Shown here piece by piece: positions 13,305 through 20,741 of a stretch of DNA of 25,591 bases (positions within the stretch are counted from its first letter, which is position 1; the number at the start of each line of letters is the position of its first letter). This DNA is from a virus. The stretch covers positions 1 through 25,591 of IMG/VR virus record IMGVR_UViG_3300042868_002150. The stretch is one strand, 5' to 3'. The notes beneath the pieces were generated by a model. The model saw only the letters and a program-made list of their open reading frames with translations, made no database searches and was not told where the DNA came from. Made by a program: the position numbers and the translations under genes.

Positions 13305-15271
13305 CCCTTTCCGTATCTATCCATCACTTCAACTTCAGCGGACAAAGGCAGACCCGCAGCCCATGCGGGCGGCGTACACATCACTTGCTTTAGGGTATTG
13401 GGTGCATCAGGGTCAGACGTCTCCAGCACAATCTCATCATGCACATGCAGCACGACGTCATCGAGCTGGCGTAAAGCATTCCGTAGCAGATCGTTGGCGA
13501 CTGCTTGCGTTATATTCTCACAAGCCAGACCGCGCCACAAGCGCGCTCTGGGCCATTCGGTTGCGTCTGCGGCAGGTTTCCATGCGGCCTTCACATATGT
13601 AATCTCGTCGCCATCAAACTTAGCAAACGGATAGCACAGGATGCGCCCACTGGGCAGCGCGTACCAGAGGTGTTGCTTGTCGTACAGGTAGGTGACGCGC
13701 CCGGCGGTAAACTCCCGCCCAGGATTGCGTAGAGCGCGCGTGTAGGCGTCTTCTAGCTTGCCCCAGTAGCGCACCGCCCATGCGTTTGAGCGCCGCCACG
13801 CGTCTACAATGCGGCGAGAATCGGACTCGGCCATGACGACGCCGTAGTTGCGGCCCATCGCTGAGAACGCCCCGATCGAGCCGCCGAAGCCTAATGACAG
13901 GATCGCAACCTTGCCAATCTGGCGCTGCTCTTTGTCGACCGCATCTTCGGCCACCCGGTAGATTCCGGCGGCTTCGCGCTTGTAGATGTCGCGGCCCTCG
14001 CGGAAGACCTGCAGCACCTCTTCGGCCTGCGGGTCGGCTGACGCCCAGGCGGTGACGCGGGCCTCGACCGCTGACCAGTCGGCTGCAACGAATTGTTTGC
14101 CGGGCGCCGGGATCAGTGCGGGCCGGAGCATCGACCGGAGAACATCCGTAACGCGTTTTCCAAATCTTGGGGTGATGCTGTGGCCTCGCACCATAGCGTG
14201 CCTAACAGCGTCTGGCTCGTCGGCGCACTTGCGCGTGAAGTTGTGAACTTGCGCGCCATAACTCGAAGCTCGTCCAGTGGCAGAGCCTCCAGCGAAGACA
14301 AAAGCACCTCGTACTCGGTGATCGTCTTCGTCTGCCAAGCCTGCAAGGCGGCTGAACTTCGCAACCGACGACGCCCAGAGGTCATCTGCGCATTGAATGA
14401 CGTCCGCAACATGGGCCGGAATCTCATCGGGGTTTTCCTCCGCAAAAGTTAACAGGTTGGCGCGTACTGACTTGTCGATAGAATACTTCTGCTCGCCATC
14501 CTTGTACACCTCCATCATCTTCAGCGCCTGCGGGCCGACCCTGTCGATTACCCATTGTTTCATCTTGGGGCTTCTGACCGACAGAATCTCGCCCTCGGTT
14601 AGCTCGGCGACCAGTGACTCGATCTCTTCAAGCTCGACCGACGCGTAACGAATCGCCGCCTGTGCGAGTGGCAAGTCAAGCAATACGCCACGGTCGTTGA
14701 TGCGCTCGTTGACATGGTAGTCGGCGAGTTCCTCGTCGGATAGCGGTCGCATAGCCTGACTGACTGCGCGCATGGTTCGGACGTCCTGCTCGCAGTAGCG
14801 GATCATCTCGGCCATCAGCTCCGGCGAATCGTTAAACGATCCATCAGCGCGAGGGACGGAAAGTGCGCGGATAAGCTGGCTTCCTCGGTGGTCTTTTCGC
14901 ATGTTGCTGGAGATGGCTCGTCCAACGTCTTCAAGGCTGCCAGGTAAGCAGTTCGCACGCGCTTGTGTAGCGGTGCAGTAGAACTGGTGAAGCGCAGGCT
15001 TTGGTACGCCAAAATCTTGGCATAAGACATTCCAAAAGATCTGACGATCAAAACCGGCGTTATGAAACCGCAGCTGTTTACCAGCGCGAATGTGTTCTGA
15101 TATTGATTCAGGGAATGGTTGATCTGGCGTCCATGTCTGTACATCGTCGTCTCCAAAAGCGTAAGAGAAGCACAGGATTGATGTGCTTGCGTCCAAGCTA
15201 TAGTTATAGCCGCCGCGCGACGGTAGATCGCAGCGACTTCTTGTCTCGAAATCACCCCAAAGGATTGCCAT
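13301..15271 (-). CDS. DNA polymerase, family A, with 3'-5' exonuclease
   Basis: This 656-residue enzyme is the phage replicative polymerase. The exonuclease domain shows GDFETRS (D7, E9), the middle acidic motif in FHNAGFDR (D75) and YCEQDVRT (Y159, D163). The polymerase domain shows motif A VAADWSAVEARV (D398), motif B RQIGKVAILSLGFGG (R450, K454) and motif C LHVHDEIV (H611, D612, E613). All catalytic residues are present. There is no clear Shine-Dalgarno before ATG 15271; an A/T-rich stretch and a strongly folded segment lie upstream, which may regulate its translation. Like other phage family A enzymes, it lacks the 5'-3' exonuclease domain of host Pol I. Confidence 0.95.
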   Translation of the reverse strand: MAILWGDFETRSRCDLPSRGGYNYSLDASTSILCFSYAFGDDDVQTWTPDQPFPESISEHIRAGKQLRFHNAGFDRQIFWNVLCQDFGVPKPALHQFYCTATQARANCLPGSLEDVGRAISSNMRKDHRGSQLIRALSVPRADGSFNDSPELMAEMIRYCEQDVRTMRAVSQAMRPLSDEELADYHVNERINDRGVLLDLPLAQAAIRYASVELEEIESLVAELTEGEILSVRSPKMKQWVIDRVGPQALKMMEVYKDGEQKYSIDKSVRANLLTFAEENPDEIPAHVADVIQCADDLWASSVAKFSRLAGLADEDDHRVRGAFVFAGGSATGRASSYGAQVHNFTRKCADEPDAVRHAMVRGHSITPRFGKRVTDVLRSMLRPALIPAPGKQFVAADWSAVEARVTAWASADPQAEEVLQVFREGRDIYKREAAGIYRVAEDAVDKEQRQIGKVAILSLGFGGSIGAFSAMGRNYGVVMAESDSRRIVDAWRRSNAWAVRYWGKLEDAYTRALRNPGREFTAGRVTYLYDKQHLWYALPSGRILCYPFAKFDGDEITYVKAAWKPAADATEWPRARLWRGLACENITQAVANDLLRNALRQLDDVVLHVHDEIVLETSDPDAPNTLKQVMCTPPAWAAGLPLSAEVEVMDRYGKG

Positions 15272-15290
15272 AATTTTTATTCTGAGAGGG

Positions 15291-15452
15291 TGGCCCCGGT
15301 TACCCTGCCAGCATCAGGTCGAACCGACCAAGGAAGAGCCTGATGTTTAGGTAACCGGTGCCATTGAAAGGTGGGGTACTCGCTGCGTCTGTCTGCAGTA
15401 CCGGCTGGGTTTTCCCGACCAGTCGCACGGCAGCATCCGCTTTCCCCCGTGC
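15291..15452 (-). other. Structured non-coding segment upstream of the polymerase, candidate RNA element
   Basis: The 184-base gap between the ssDNA-binding-like gene and the polymerase is dense in nested stems. TGGC-C-CCGGTTACC (15291-15304) pairs with GGTAACCGG-T-GCCA (15350-15363), 13 bp with one mismatch. Inside it CATCAGG pairs with CCTGATG (15312-15318/15339-15345), and GGTCG with CGACC (15317-15321/15325-15329), the latter competing for shared bases. Further stems are GGTACT/AGTACC (15375-15380/15398-15403) and GCACGG/CCGTGC (15425-15430/15447-15452). Drawn on the operon strand it is a leader for the polymerase mRNA. I recognise no known riboswitch or ribozyme consensus. The strand is not proven. 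Confidence 0.6.
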
Positions 15453-15455
15453 TAC

Positions 15456-16097
15456 TTAACCGCGACGACGACGACCAGCGGGTGCTGGCTCGGCTGCAGG
15501 CGTCTCGGCTTCTGCTTCGTCAGCCTTGCCGTCCATGCCGACCCACTCGACGATCTCAAAGACCGGCGTGTAGATGCGACCGTACGACTTGTGCAGGTAG
15601 TGGTCTTTCTTCAGACGCACGACAGGCACGGGCTTGGACTGATCCTTCTCGACTTGCTCGGCAATGGCAATCGCGAGCTGTTGCACTGCGCGCTTGCCGC
15701 CCACCGATGTCACTGTGTAGCGCGCTTCCATGTCCTTGTCAGAACCGGAAATGCACTTCAACGACATGCCGACTTGCGCTTCCCAACCACGCTTGGCATT
15801 AGGCGGCGGTGCGTCCATCTCTGGCAGCGGCTCGGATACCGACACCATCTTCTCACCCAGCACCTCACCTTCACCCCAAGCGATAAAGCCGTGGATGAAC
15901 GAGAACGGGTTGATCGCCCATGTGGCGTCGTCCTCGACCTCGGTTTGGTCAGCACCGAACACCCAGTGGCCGGTCTTGTCCATCTTAATGATGACGGAAC
16001 TTGATGGCCCTGCTACGGTTTCCAGCGCGCGCAGTGCGGTTGAGAGGGAAGAAACGGCAGGCAGGTTAGCGCCTTTGAAGTTTACGATATTGGACAT
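15456..16097 (-). CDS. Conserved phage protein, possible single-stranded DNA-binding protein
   Basis: This 213-residue protein lies between the Cas4-like nuclease and the polymerase, the slot usually held by a single-stranded DNA-binding protein in such replication modules. It has ADQTEVEDDATWAINPFSF (about residues 49-67), a GWEAQVGMSLKCIS strand region and a repeat-rich, acidic then Arg-rich tail (EAEAETPAAEPAPAGRRRRG). No catalytic motif is seen. Translation starts at ATG 16097 behind AGGAG. The binding function is inferred from position and general composition only. The basic end is unlike the acidic tip of bacterial SSB. Confidence 0.7.
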   Translation of the reverse strand: MSNIVNFKGANLPAVSSLSTALRALETVAGPSSSVIIKMDKTGHWVFGADQTEVEDDATWAINPFSFIHGFIAWGEGEVLGEKMVSVSEPLPEMDAPPPNAKRGWEAQVGMSLKCISGSDKDMEARYTVTSVGGKRAVQQLAIAIAEQVEKDQSKPVPVVRLKKDHYLHKSYGRIYTPVFEIVEWVGMDGKADEAEAETPAAEPAPAGRRRRG

Positions 16098-16110
16098 TAC
16101 TGTACTCCTA

Positions 16111-17232
16111 TTAAAGTTTAGAGAGGGCCGCAGTTAACTGCTTCCCGATTTGCAACACCGCTGGCCTCGGGTCTGACTCCGGTGCCAACGTATCGCCCGA
16201 CGACACAGATACGACCATGTCAACGGGAAATTCTATTTTAGCCTTTTTCAAGACTTTCTCAAGCTGCGCCGGTGATTTAATTGTCACTGGCTCGTAGGCG
16301 TCTTCAATACCATTGGCGTCCACCCACGCTTCGATCTTCGCCTTGTCGACCCACTGGCGCCGCGCCTGCTTAGGCACGAGCTTGTACCCTGGCACCGGCA
16401 ATCCGTTCTCAAGCATCTGAAACGCCAGCGCTCGCAAGTCGGTGATGTAGCTCTCAAGCATCTCGACCTGCTGGAGGCGCAGCGCGATCTGCTCGGCAGG
16501 CATCTCTGTCAGCTGCGCTCGCAACGCACGTTCGGCAGCGCCGGTCATGCGCGGACAGATCGGCTTAGCCGCACACCAACGGCAGTGGTCACCGATCTGC
16601 ATCGGTGGCTCTGGCCACGATGACAGACGCACCGCGTACAGCAACTCTTGCTCAAACTCTTTAACGCGTGCGGGTGTGGTGACCCAACGACGGATTGCAG
16701 GCGGTTGGACGATGATGCACTCGATCTCTTCAGCGCCTTCGAACACCCACTGCGCCGCCGGGGTTCTCATTGCCGCAGCTGCGTAAAATAAGAGCTGAGG
16801 GTTGTTTTCAGCAGCCACAGATACGCCATCGCCAAATTTCCAATCAAGAACGAAGGCGCGTTTACCTTGACGCCCAAGTAGGTCAGTGCTACCAAAGACA
16901 CCAGGCAGAAAATCGCCAAAGGCAACTCGGGTTTCAACCATGTACTCCATCGTCTTGTCGGGGTCGATCTCGTCGAGTGCTTTAAGAGCGGGAATAATCT
17001 TCTCATCAATCAGCTCCTGTGTGAGTGTCTGGTTCTTGTACTGGGCGCCGATGCACTGCTCTGGCGTCTTGTCGAACTCCAAGAGTTCAGCAATGACGTT
17101 GTGCAGCAGTGTGCCACGGTCAGCGTGTTCGGACTCGGCTTGTGGTGGCATCTGTTGCACCAGCTTGACTGATGCCGGGCAGTTAATGACGCGCTTGGCG
17201 GTGGAACCGCCGACGATATTGGAATGGCTCAC
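16111..17232 (-). CDS. Cas4-like PD-(D/E)XK nuclease, DUF2800 family
   Basis: This 373-residue protein resembles phage DUF2800 proteins, a branch of the Cas4/RecB-like nucleases that may act in recombination or end processing. It has SxAxRxxxCPASV near the start (C18), H44 in RGTLLHNVIAE, GVFGSTDLLG (D117), FVLDWKFGDG (D130, K132) and a Cys cluster HCRWCAAKPICP (C217, C220, C226). With C18 these would form the iron-sulfur site of the Cas4 type. All core residues are kept. Its start overlaps the stop of the 75-residue gene by four bases. Confidence 0.87.
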   Translation of the reverse strand: MSHSNIVGGSTAKRVINCPASVKLVQQMPPQAESEHADRGTLLHNVIAELLEFDKTPEQCIGAQYKNQTLTQELIDEKIIPALKALDEIDPDKTMEYMVETRVAFGDFLPGVFGSTDLLGRQGKRAFVLDWKFGDGVSVAAENNPQLLFYAAAAMRTPAAQWVFEGAEEIECIIVQPPAIRRWVTTPARVKEFEQELLYAVRLSSWPEPPMQIGDHCRWCAAKPICPRMTGAAERALRAQLTEMPAEQIALRLQQVEMLESYITDLRALAFQMLENGLPVPGYKLVPKQARRQWVDKAKIEAWVDANGIEDAYEPVTIKSPAQLEKVLKKAKIEFPVDMVVSVSSGDTLAPESDPRPAVLQIGKQLTAALSKL

Positions 17233-17456
17233 AGTGACCTCGCTTTCATCATGGCGTCTGCCATTTGGTACGCGCCTTCAGCCAAACACATTGCTGAGTT
17301 TGTGACGCTGTCGTAGTTGTCATCGTAATGCAACTCATCTGCTGTTTTTGGCCCCCATTTGCCGGAAGATAAAATGGCTTGCATTGCTTGCGCCGCAAAA
17401 TAATCGCGCAAATCCATGCCTGTAGTGCTATGGCTGGGTGATGGAAACGCTTTCAT
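17229..17456 (-). CDS. Small conserved phage protein, 75 aa
   Basis: The product has MDLRDYFAAQAMQAILSSGK (residues 14-33) and an end GAYQMADAMMKARSL. This frame of LRDYFAAQAMQ... then ...AYxMADAMxKAR is widespread in phage replication or early operons, and its function is unknown. The start codon ATG 17456 has GGAGG in good register, contributed by the end of the upstream gene, which stops one base before it. The protein is predicted to be helical and soluble. Confidence 0.82.
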   Translation of the reverse strand: MKAFPSPSHSTTGMDLRDYFAAQAMQAILSSGKWGPKTADELHYDDNYDSVTNSAMCLAEGAYQMADAMMKARSL

Positions 17457-18215
17457 TTACTGTACCTCCGGTGTAGTTGATTTAATTTTATAGTCGTGAA
17501 ATACAACGCCTTTTGATGCGTCACCGCGCTTATGCGGCTTTTTCCAGAAGCGTTTGCCGTTGCGGGTAACCCAATGACCGCGCACATCATGCAGCCGCGG
17601 CGACGCGTGCGTACCACCTTGATGCGGAAACTTTTGCTTAGGCGGCTCCACAACCACGGTTTTCCACTCAAACAAAGGTAATTTACCTTGACGCACGCGT
17701 TTTACGTGGTTAGCTTGTTTTGTCGCGGTATACCCATTATTAACGTCGGCGTTTAAATACTCCATCCAATACGTAATCGCGGCCAATGTTATTGCACGGT
17801 TTTGCACTGCTAAAGTATTTTCTTCAAGCGATGCATCAAAAAAATATATGTCAATACTTCCTGTCTCAAAATTGATTGTCTCAGGATAGTACACAAATAA
17901 TTCTAATGTACGCCAATTACCTGCGCGGTCTACTACTTGGCCGCCAGCTAATATTCCGTCCGTCTTAAAACGCTTGTTGTTGGGTAAATTTCCCTCGGTT
18001 ATACCTATGGCAAATTTATTTCCTTCAATGTCTAAACCAACAACTGCGGAGTCTGGAAACGGCAGCGGGTTTTTAAGCGCGCGCAACATACGCTCTACGG
18101 TTATCGCATGCGTTTGCTTCATGGCCGATTCTGTTAGCGCAGATATGTCAAACCATACCGCTTCCGTGGGGTCTTCTTTAAGCGCCCACGCCATCTGTGT
18201 AATTAAGGGTGTCAT
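17457..18215 (-). CDS. Conserved hypothetical phage protein, 252 aa
   Basis: This is the first gene of the replication operon. The C-terminal half has THASPRLHDVRGHWVTRNGK and RFWKKPHKRGDASKGVVFHD, a pattern rich in conserved His, Arg, Gly and Asp found in many otherwise unrelated phage early proteins. The N-terminal half (DPTEAVWFDISALTESAMKQ and following) is a mixed alpha/beta region. The conserved HxVRGHW and RGD...HDY positions could bind metal or nucleic acid, but no function is known. AAGG lies nine bases before ATG 18215, and a good promoter lies just upstream. Confidence 0.72.
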   Translation of the reverse strand: MTPLITQMAWALKEDPTEAVWFDISALTESAMKQTHAITVERMLRALKNPLPFPDSAVVGLDIEGNKFAIGITEGNLPNNKRFKTDGILAGGQVVDRAGNWRTLELFVYYPETINFETGSIDIYFFDASLEENTLAVQNRAITLAAITYWMEYLNADVNNGYTATKQANHVKRVRQGKLPLFEWKTVVVEPPKQKFPHQGGTHASPRLHDVRGHWVTRNGKRFWKKPHKRGDASKGVVFHDYKIKSTTPEVQ

Positions 18216-18216
18216 G

Positions 18217-18234
18217 TCGTTTACCTTCGTTTAC
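18217..18234. repeat. Two direct copies of TCGTTTAC, ten bases apart
   Basis: TCGTTTAC occurs at 18217-18224 and 18227-18234, one helical turn apart, between the minus-strand promoter and the ATG at 18215. The second copy also contains part of the ribosome-binding region on the minus strand. It may be an operator for the replication operon, but chance cannot be excluded. Confidence 0.45.
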
Positions 18235-18247
18235 TGTTTGAGCCTCG

Positions 18248-18276
18248 ACTGTAGTCCGTAAAATAATTCTTGTCAA
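18248..18276 (-). promoter_or_regulatory. Sigma70-type promoter for the replication operon
   Basis: On the minus strand a perfect TTGACA (18276-18271) is followed after 17 bases by TACAGT (18253-18248). Transcription would start near 18241, giving a leader of about 26 bases. Its -35 box overlaps that of the divergent plus-strand promoter. Confidence 0.75.
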
Positions 18277-18298
18277 ATACTTTTTTAGCCTTTATATT
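18270..18298 (+). promoter_or_regulatory. Sigma70-type promoter for the VRR-NUC/helicase operon, leaderless geometry
   Basis: TTGTCA (18270-18275) is followed after 17 bases by TATATT (18293-18298). The expected start site is about 18305, the A of the first ATG. No Shine-Dalgarno is present, so the first gene may be read from a leaderless mRNA. Confidence 0.7.
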
Positions 18299-18304
18299 TG
18301 CGCC

Positions 18305-18577
18305 ATGTTAGAAAAAGAAATCGAGAATTACTTTGTCTGGACGGTCGAGACTGCTGGCGGCAGGACGTACAAGTTCAGGTCAGTCAACCAACGTGGAGTG
18401 AGTGACCGCATCGCTTGTATGCCTGATGGATCCACATGGTTTGTCGAATTGAAAACAAAAGGTGGCCGATTGTCACCATTACAAAAACGATTTGCCGCTG
18501 ACGTTACTGCGTTGCAGCAGAACTACGCGTGCCTATGGACGAAGGAGCAGATAGATGAGTGGGTTAAACAGAGATGA
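18305..18577 (+). CDS. VRR-NUC domain nuclease
   Basis: This 90-residue protein matches the stand-alone VRR-NUC family, a PD-(D/E)XK-type nuclease fold related to Holliday junction resolvases. It has an N-terminal acidic residue E4, NQRGVSDRIA (D34), FVELKTKGGR (E48, K50) and LSPLQKRF (Q60). In many phages such a gene sits beside an SNF2-like helicase, as here. No ribosome-binding site is seen before ATG 18305, and the promoter's -10 box ends six bases upstream, so it may be leaderless. Its end overlaps the next gene by 23 bases. Confidence 0.9.
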   Translation: MLEKEIENYFVWTVETAGGRTYKFRSVNQRGVSDRIACMPDGSTWFVELKTKGGRLSPLQKRFAADVTALQQNYACLWTKEQIDEWVKQR

Positions 18578-18836
18578 GATTAATCGAATTATCTACGACA
18601 ACGGGCTATTTCACGGCACGATGGCGCTGGGTGTGGTGATGGACGCTAACCACCTTGAACGCTTTGCCAACCTAGTCGCAGCAGCAGAGCGCGAAGCGTG
18701 CGCCGCGTTGTGCGACGCGCACAAGAACCCAATCGATGATCCGGCAGCGCCTGTAGGCCAGTACGAGTCGGGCGGCTACATCATGGCCGAGTTTCTGGCT
18801 GACGCCATCCGCGCCAGAGGCAGCGATGCAGCTTAG
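18555..18836 (+). CDS. Hypothetical phage protein, 93 aa
   Basis: The product begins MSGLNRDEINRIIYDNGLF and is mostly helical, with LERFANLVAAAEREACAALC (about residues 34-53), GQYESGGYIMAEFLADAIRA and a short end. The pattern of AAxxxEREACAxLCD followed by a spacer and FxDAIRARG is common in small phage proteins of unknown role. AAGGAG lies nine bases before the ATG, inside the nuclease gene. It overlaps the helicase start by 11 bases. It probably accompanies the nuclease-helicase pair. Confidence 0.78.
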   Translation: MSGLNRDEINRIIYDNGLFHGTMALGVVMDANHLERFANLVAAAEREACAALCDAHKNPIDDPAAPVGQYESGGYIMAEFLADAIRARGSDAA

Positions 18837-20163
18837 ACCTTACCAGGACGAAGCGGCTGATTTCCTGTACGAGCGTGATCGGGCGATGATCTTGGCACCC
18901 GTGGGCGCGGGCAAGACGGCCATCACGCTGACCGCCATGCAGGCGATGGTGCAGGACGGCTACGCCAGTCGCTTTTTAGTGCTGGCGCCAAAGCGTGTCT
19001 GCACGGACGTCTGGCCTATTGAAGCACGCAAGTGGGCGCTGGAGCTGCACTGCCGCACAGCCGTAGGCACACCCCGCAGTCGAGGCGAGGCGTTGGACTC
19101 TGACGCTAATGTAGTGGTCACTAACTACGACAACATCGGCTGGCTGGCCGAGCAGGACTTGTCGACCTTCGACGCAATCGTGTTCGACGAGCTGACCAAA
19201 CTCAAGAACCCATCCGGCACACGCTTCAAGGCGCTACACAAGATCATTGACCAGTTCAAGATACGCTGGGGTCTGACCGGGTCATTTACCAGCAACGGGC
19301 TCGAAGACGTGTTCGGCCAGTGCAAGATCGTCGATGAGAAGCTCTTAGGCCGCGCCAAGGGCGCCTTTCTGCAGCAATACTTTGTATGTATGAACCGCGA
19401 CTTCGGCGAGTGGCTGCCACGCCCAGGCGCCTTGCCGCTGGTCATGGAGCGCATCAAGCCGGCCACCTACGTCTTAGAACCTGGCGAGTACCGCGACAAG
19501 CTGCCGGACTGCCACGTTGTCGAGCTGCGCTGCCAGCTGGATGACCGCGCGCCATACGAGAAGATGAAGAAAGACTTCGTGGTGCAGTTCCCGACCGCCG
19601 AGATACTAGCCGCCAACGCGGCTGCGGTGACGTCTAAGCTCCAGCAGATGGCGTCCGGCTTTGTGTACGACAGCAGCCGGGTGGCGTCTGACGTGGCGGG
19701 TAAATTCATCAGCAGCAAGGACGCGGTGTGGTTTAGCCGCCACAAGTTTGATCGGTTGGACGAACTATTAGAGGAGAATCAACATGCCAATACGCTACTG
19801 GTTTACCAGTTTCAGGAAGAGATAGCAGAACTTCGTCGCCGCTATCCGAAACTTGCCACCCTCGACGACCCCGACGCCATCAAACGATGGAACGCCGGAC
19901 AGATCGAGCTGCTCGCCGTCCACCCTAAGTCAGCAGGACATGGCCTTAATCTACAGCACGGGGGAAGCCACATGGTATTTCTGTCGTTGCCGTGGAGCCT
20001 GGAGCTGTACGAGCAAACGATTGGCCGACTGCACCGTTCAGGACAGCTGCATAGCGTCTGGGTCTATATCCTACTCGCCGAAAAGACAGTTGACGAAAAG
20101 ATCTGGGCGGCCCTGCACGACAAACGAGCGATTTCCGACATAGCGATGGAGGCCCTGAAATGA
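18826..20163 (+). CDS. SNF2-like DEAD/DEAH-box helicase or translocase
   Basis: This 445-residue superfamily 2 ATPase has LRPYQDEA (Q motif-like), Walker A APVGAGKTA (K30), VVVTNYDN (residues 97-103 region), Walker B VFDELTKLKN (D121, E122), motif III-like LTGSFTSN, HPKSAGHGLNLQ and motif VI QTIGRLHRSGQ (397-407). All ATPase motifs are present, and it has the short phage layout without extra domains. It probably remodels or unwinds DNA with the VRR-NUC nuclease. The DNA coding VVVTNYDN contains a 16-base match to the dyad array near 8240. Confidence 0.93.
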   Translation: MQLRPYQDEAADFLYERDRAMILAPVGAGKTAITLTAMQAMVQDGYASRFLVLAPKRVCTDVWPIEARKWALELHCRTAVGTPRSRGEALDSDANVVVTNYDNIGWLAEQDLSTFDAIVFDELTKLKNPSGTRFKALHKIIDQFKIRWGLTGSFTSNGLEDVFGQCKIVDEKLLGRAKGAFLQQYFVCMNRDFGEWLPRPGALPLVMERIKPATYVLEPGEYRDKLPDCHVVELRCQLDDRAPYEKMKKDFVVQFPTAEILAANAAAVTSKLQQMASGFVYDSSRVASDVAGKFISSKDAVWFSRHKFDRLDELLEENQHANTLLVYQFQEEIAELRRRYPKLATLDDPDAIKRWNAGQIELLAVHPKSAGHGLNLQHGGSHMVFLSLPWSLELYEQTIGRLHRSGQLHSVWVYILLAEKTVDEKIWAALHDKRAISDIAMEALK

Positions 20164-20438
20164 GATACCTGTTACTACTACTGGCAGCGCCTGCGCTGGC
20201 CGCCGAGCCGAACTATCTGACGTACACCAACGACATCAGCGTCCAGACCGTGTTGACCCAAGACCGGCCCAACTGGTGCCACGGCCTGAAGATGGCGTTT
20301 GACATTGACGGGCTGCAGCGCGCCTATTACGGCTGCTGGGCGTCTTCGCAAGGTTTTGTGCATATTGAGATGTTAGACGGCAGCAAACGTATCATTCCGA
20401 TGTCTAGATTCACTAAACCCAAGGAGGAAGCAAAATGA
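20160..20438 (+). CDS. Small exported protein with signal peptide
   Basis: The 92-residue product starts MRYLLLLLAAPALAAEPNYL, a classic Sec signal peptide with a short positive head, a Leu/Ala core and an ALA|AE cleavage site after about residue 14. The mature 78 residues contain two Cys (C40, C59) that could form one disulfide in the periplasm. It is coupled to the helicase stop (ATGA) in an early operon, not to the lysis genes, which suggests modification of the infected cell envelope, for example superinfection control. That role is inference. No family is recognised. Confidence 0.75.
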   Translation: MRYLLLLLAAPALAAEPNYLTYTNDISVQTVLTQDRPNWCHGLKMAFDIDGLQRAYYGCWASSQGFVHIEMLDGSKRIIPMSRFTKPKEEAK

Positions 20439-20581
20439 CGGACTTTACCAAGTACGAAACCCAGCGCGAGATTCTGATCGACTACCTGCATGTCATGATC
20501 GCCCGCAGCGACTGGCACGGCGTCTCGGACGTGGCCAACGACCTGCGTGAACTGGAGGCCGAACAACGTGAAAAGAATTGA
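20435..20581 (+). CDS. 48-aa hypothetical protein
   Basis: The product begins MTDFTKYETQREILIDYLHV and ends in an acidic helix NDLRELEAEQREKN. It looks like a small helical soluble protein with the style of phage DNA-metabolism accessory proteins. The ATG overlaps the previous stop, and AAGGAGG lies nine bases upstream. The next gene begins inside its end at a GTG. Confidence 0.68.
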   Translation: MTDFTKYETQREILIDYLHVMIARSDWHGVSDVANDLRELEAEQREKN

Positions 20582-20741
20582 CTACTGGAAGGCCAAGCTG
20601 CCCGGTGCGCGGGCAGAGGAGCGCATACGCCAGAAGGAGCTAAACCAGATGGCCAGAGCATTTGAAAGAGCGGTCGAGAAGGTCGCGGAAATTGAACAGA
20701 GGATAGAAGATGAAAAAGATAAGCTGGCGAAGACTAAATGA
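20568..20741 (+). CDS. Short coiled-coil protein, GTG start
   Basis: I chose GTG 20568 because GGAGG lies nine bases upstream; an earlier in-frame GTG at 20547 has no such site. The 57-residue product starts (M)KRIDYWKAKLPGARAEERI, and the rest is a long charged helix with heptad character (FERAVEKVAEIEQRIEDEKD). It probably forms a coiled coil. The function is unknown. It overlaps the next gene by 32 bases. Confidence 0.6.
   Translation: MKRIDYWKAKLPGARAEERIRQKELNQMARAFERAVEKVAEIEQRIEDEKDKLAKTK

Noticed and set aside
15339-15350. Hammerhead-like CTGATG in the structured segment
   Set aside because: The hammerhead core needs CUGANGA and a GAAA strand in fixed places; neither is present in a suitable arrangement.
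17453-17671. 72-aa minus-strand ORF inside the 252-aa gene
   Set aside because: It is an alternative frame of the His/Arg/Gly-rich C-terminal region and has no ribosome-binding site.
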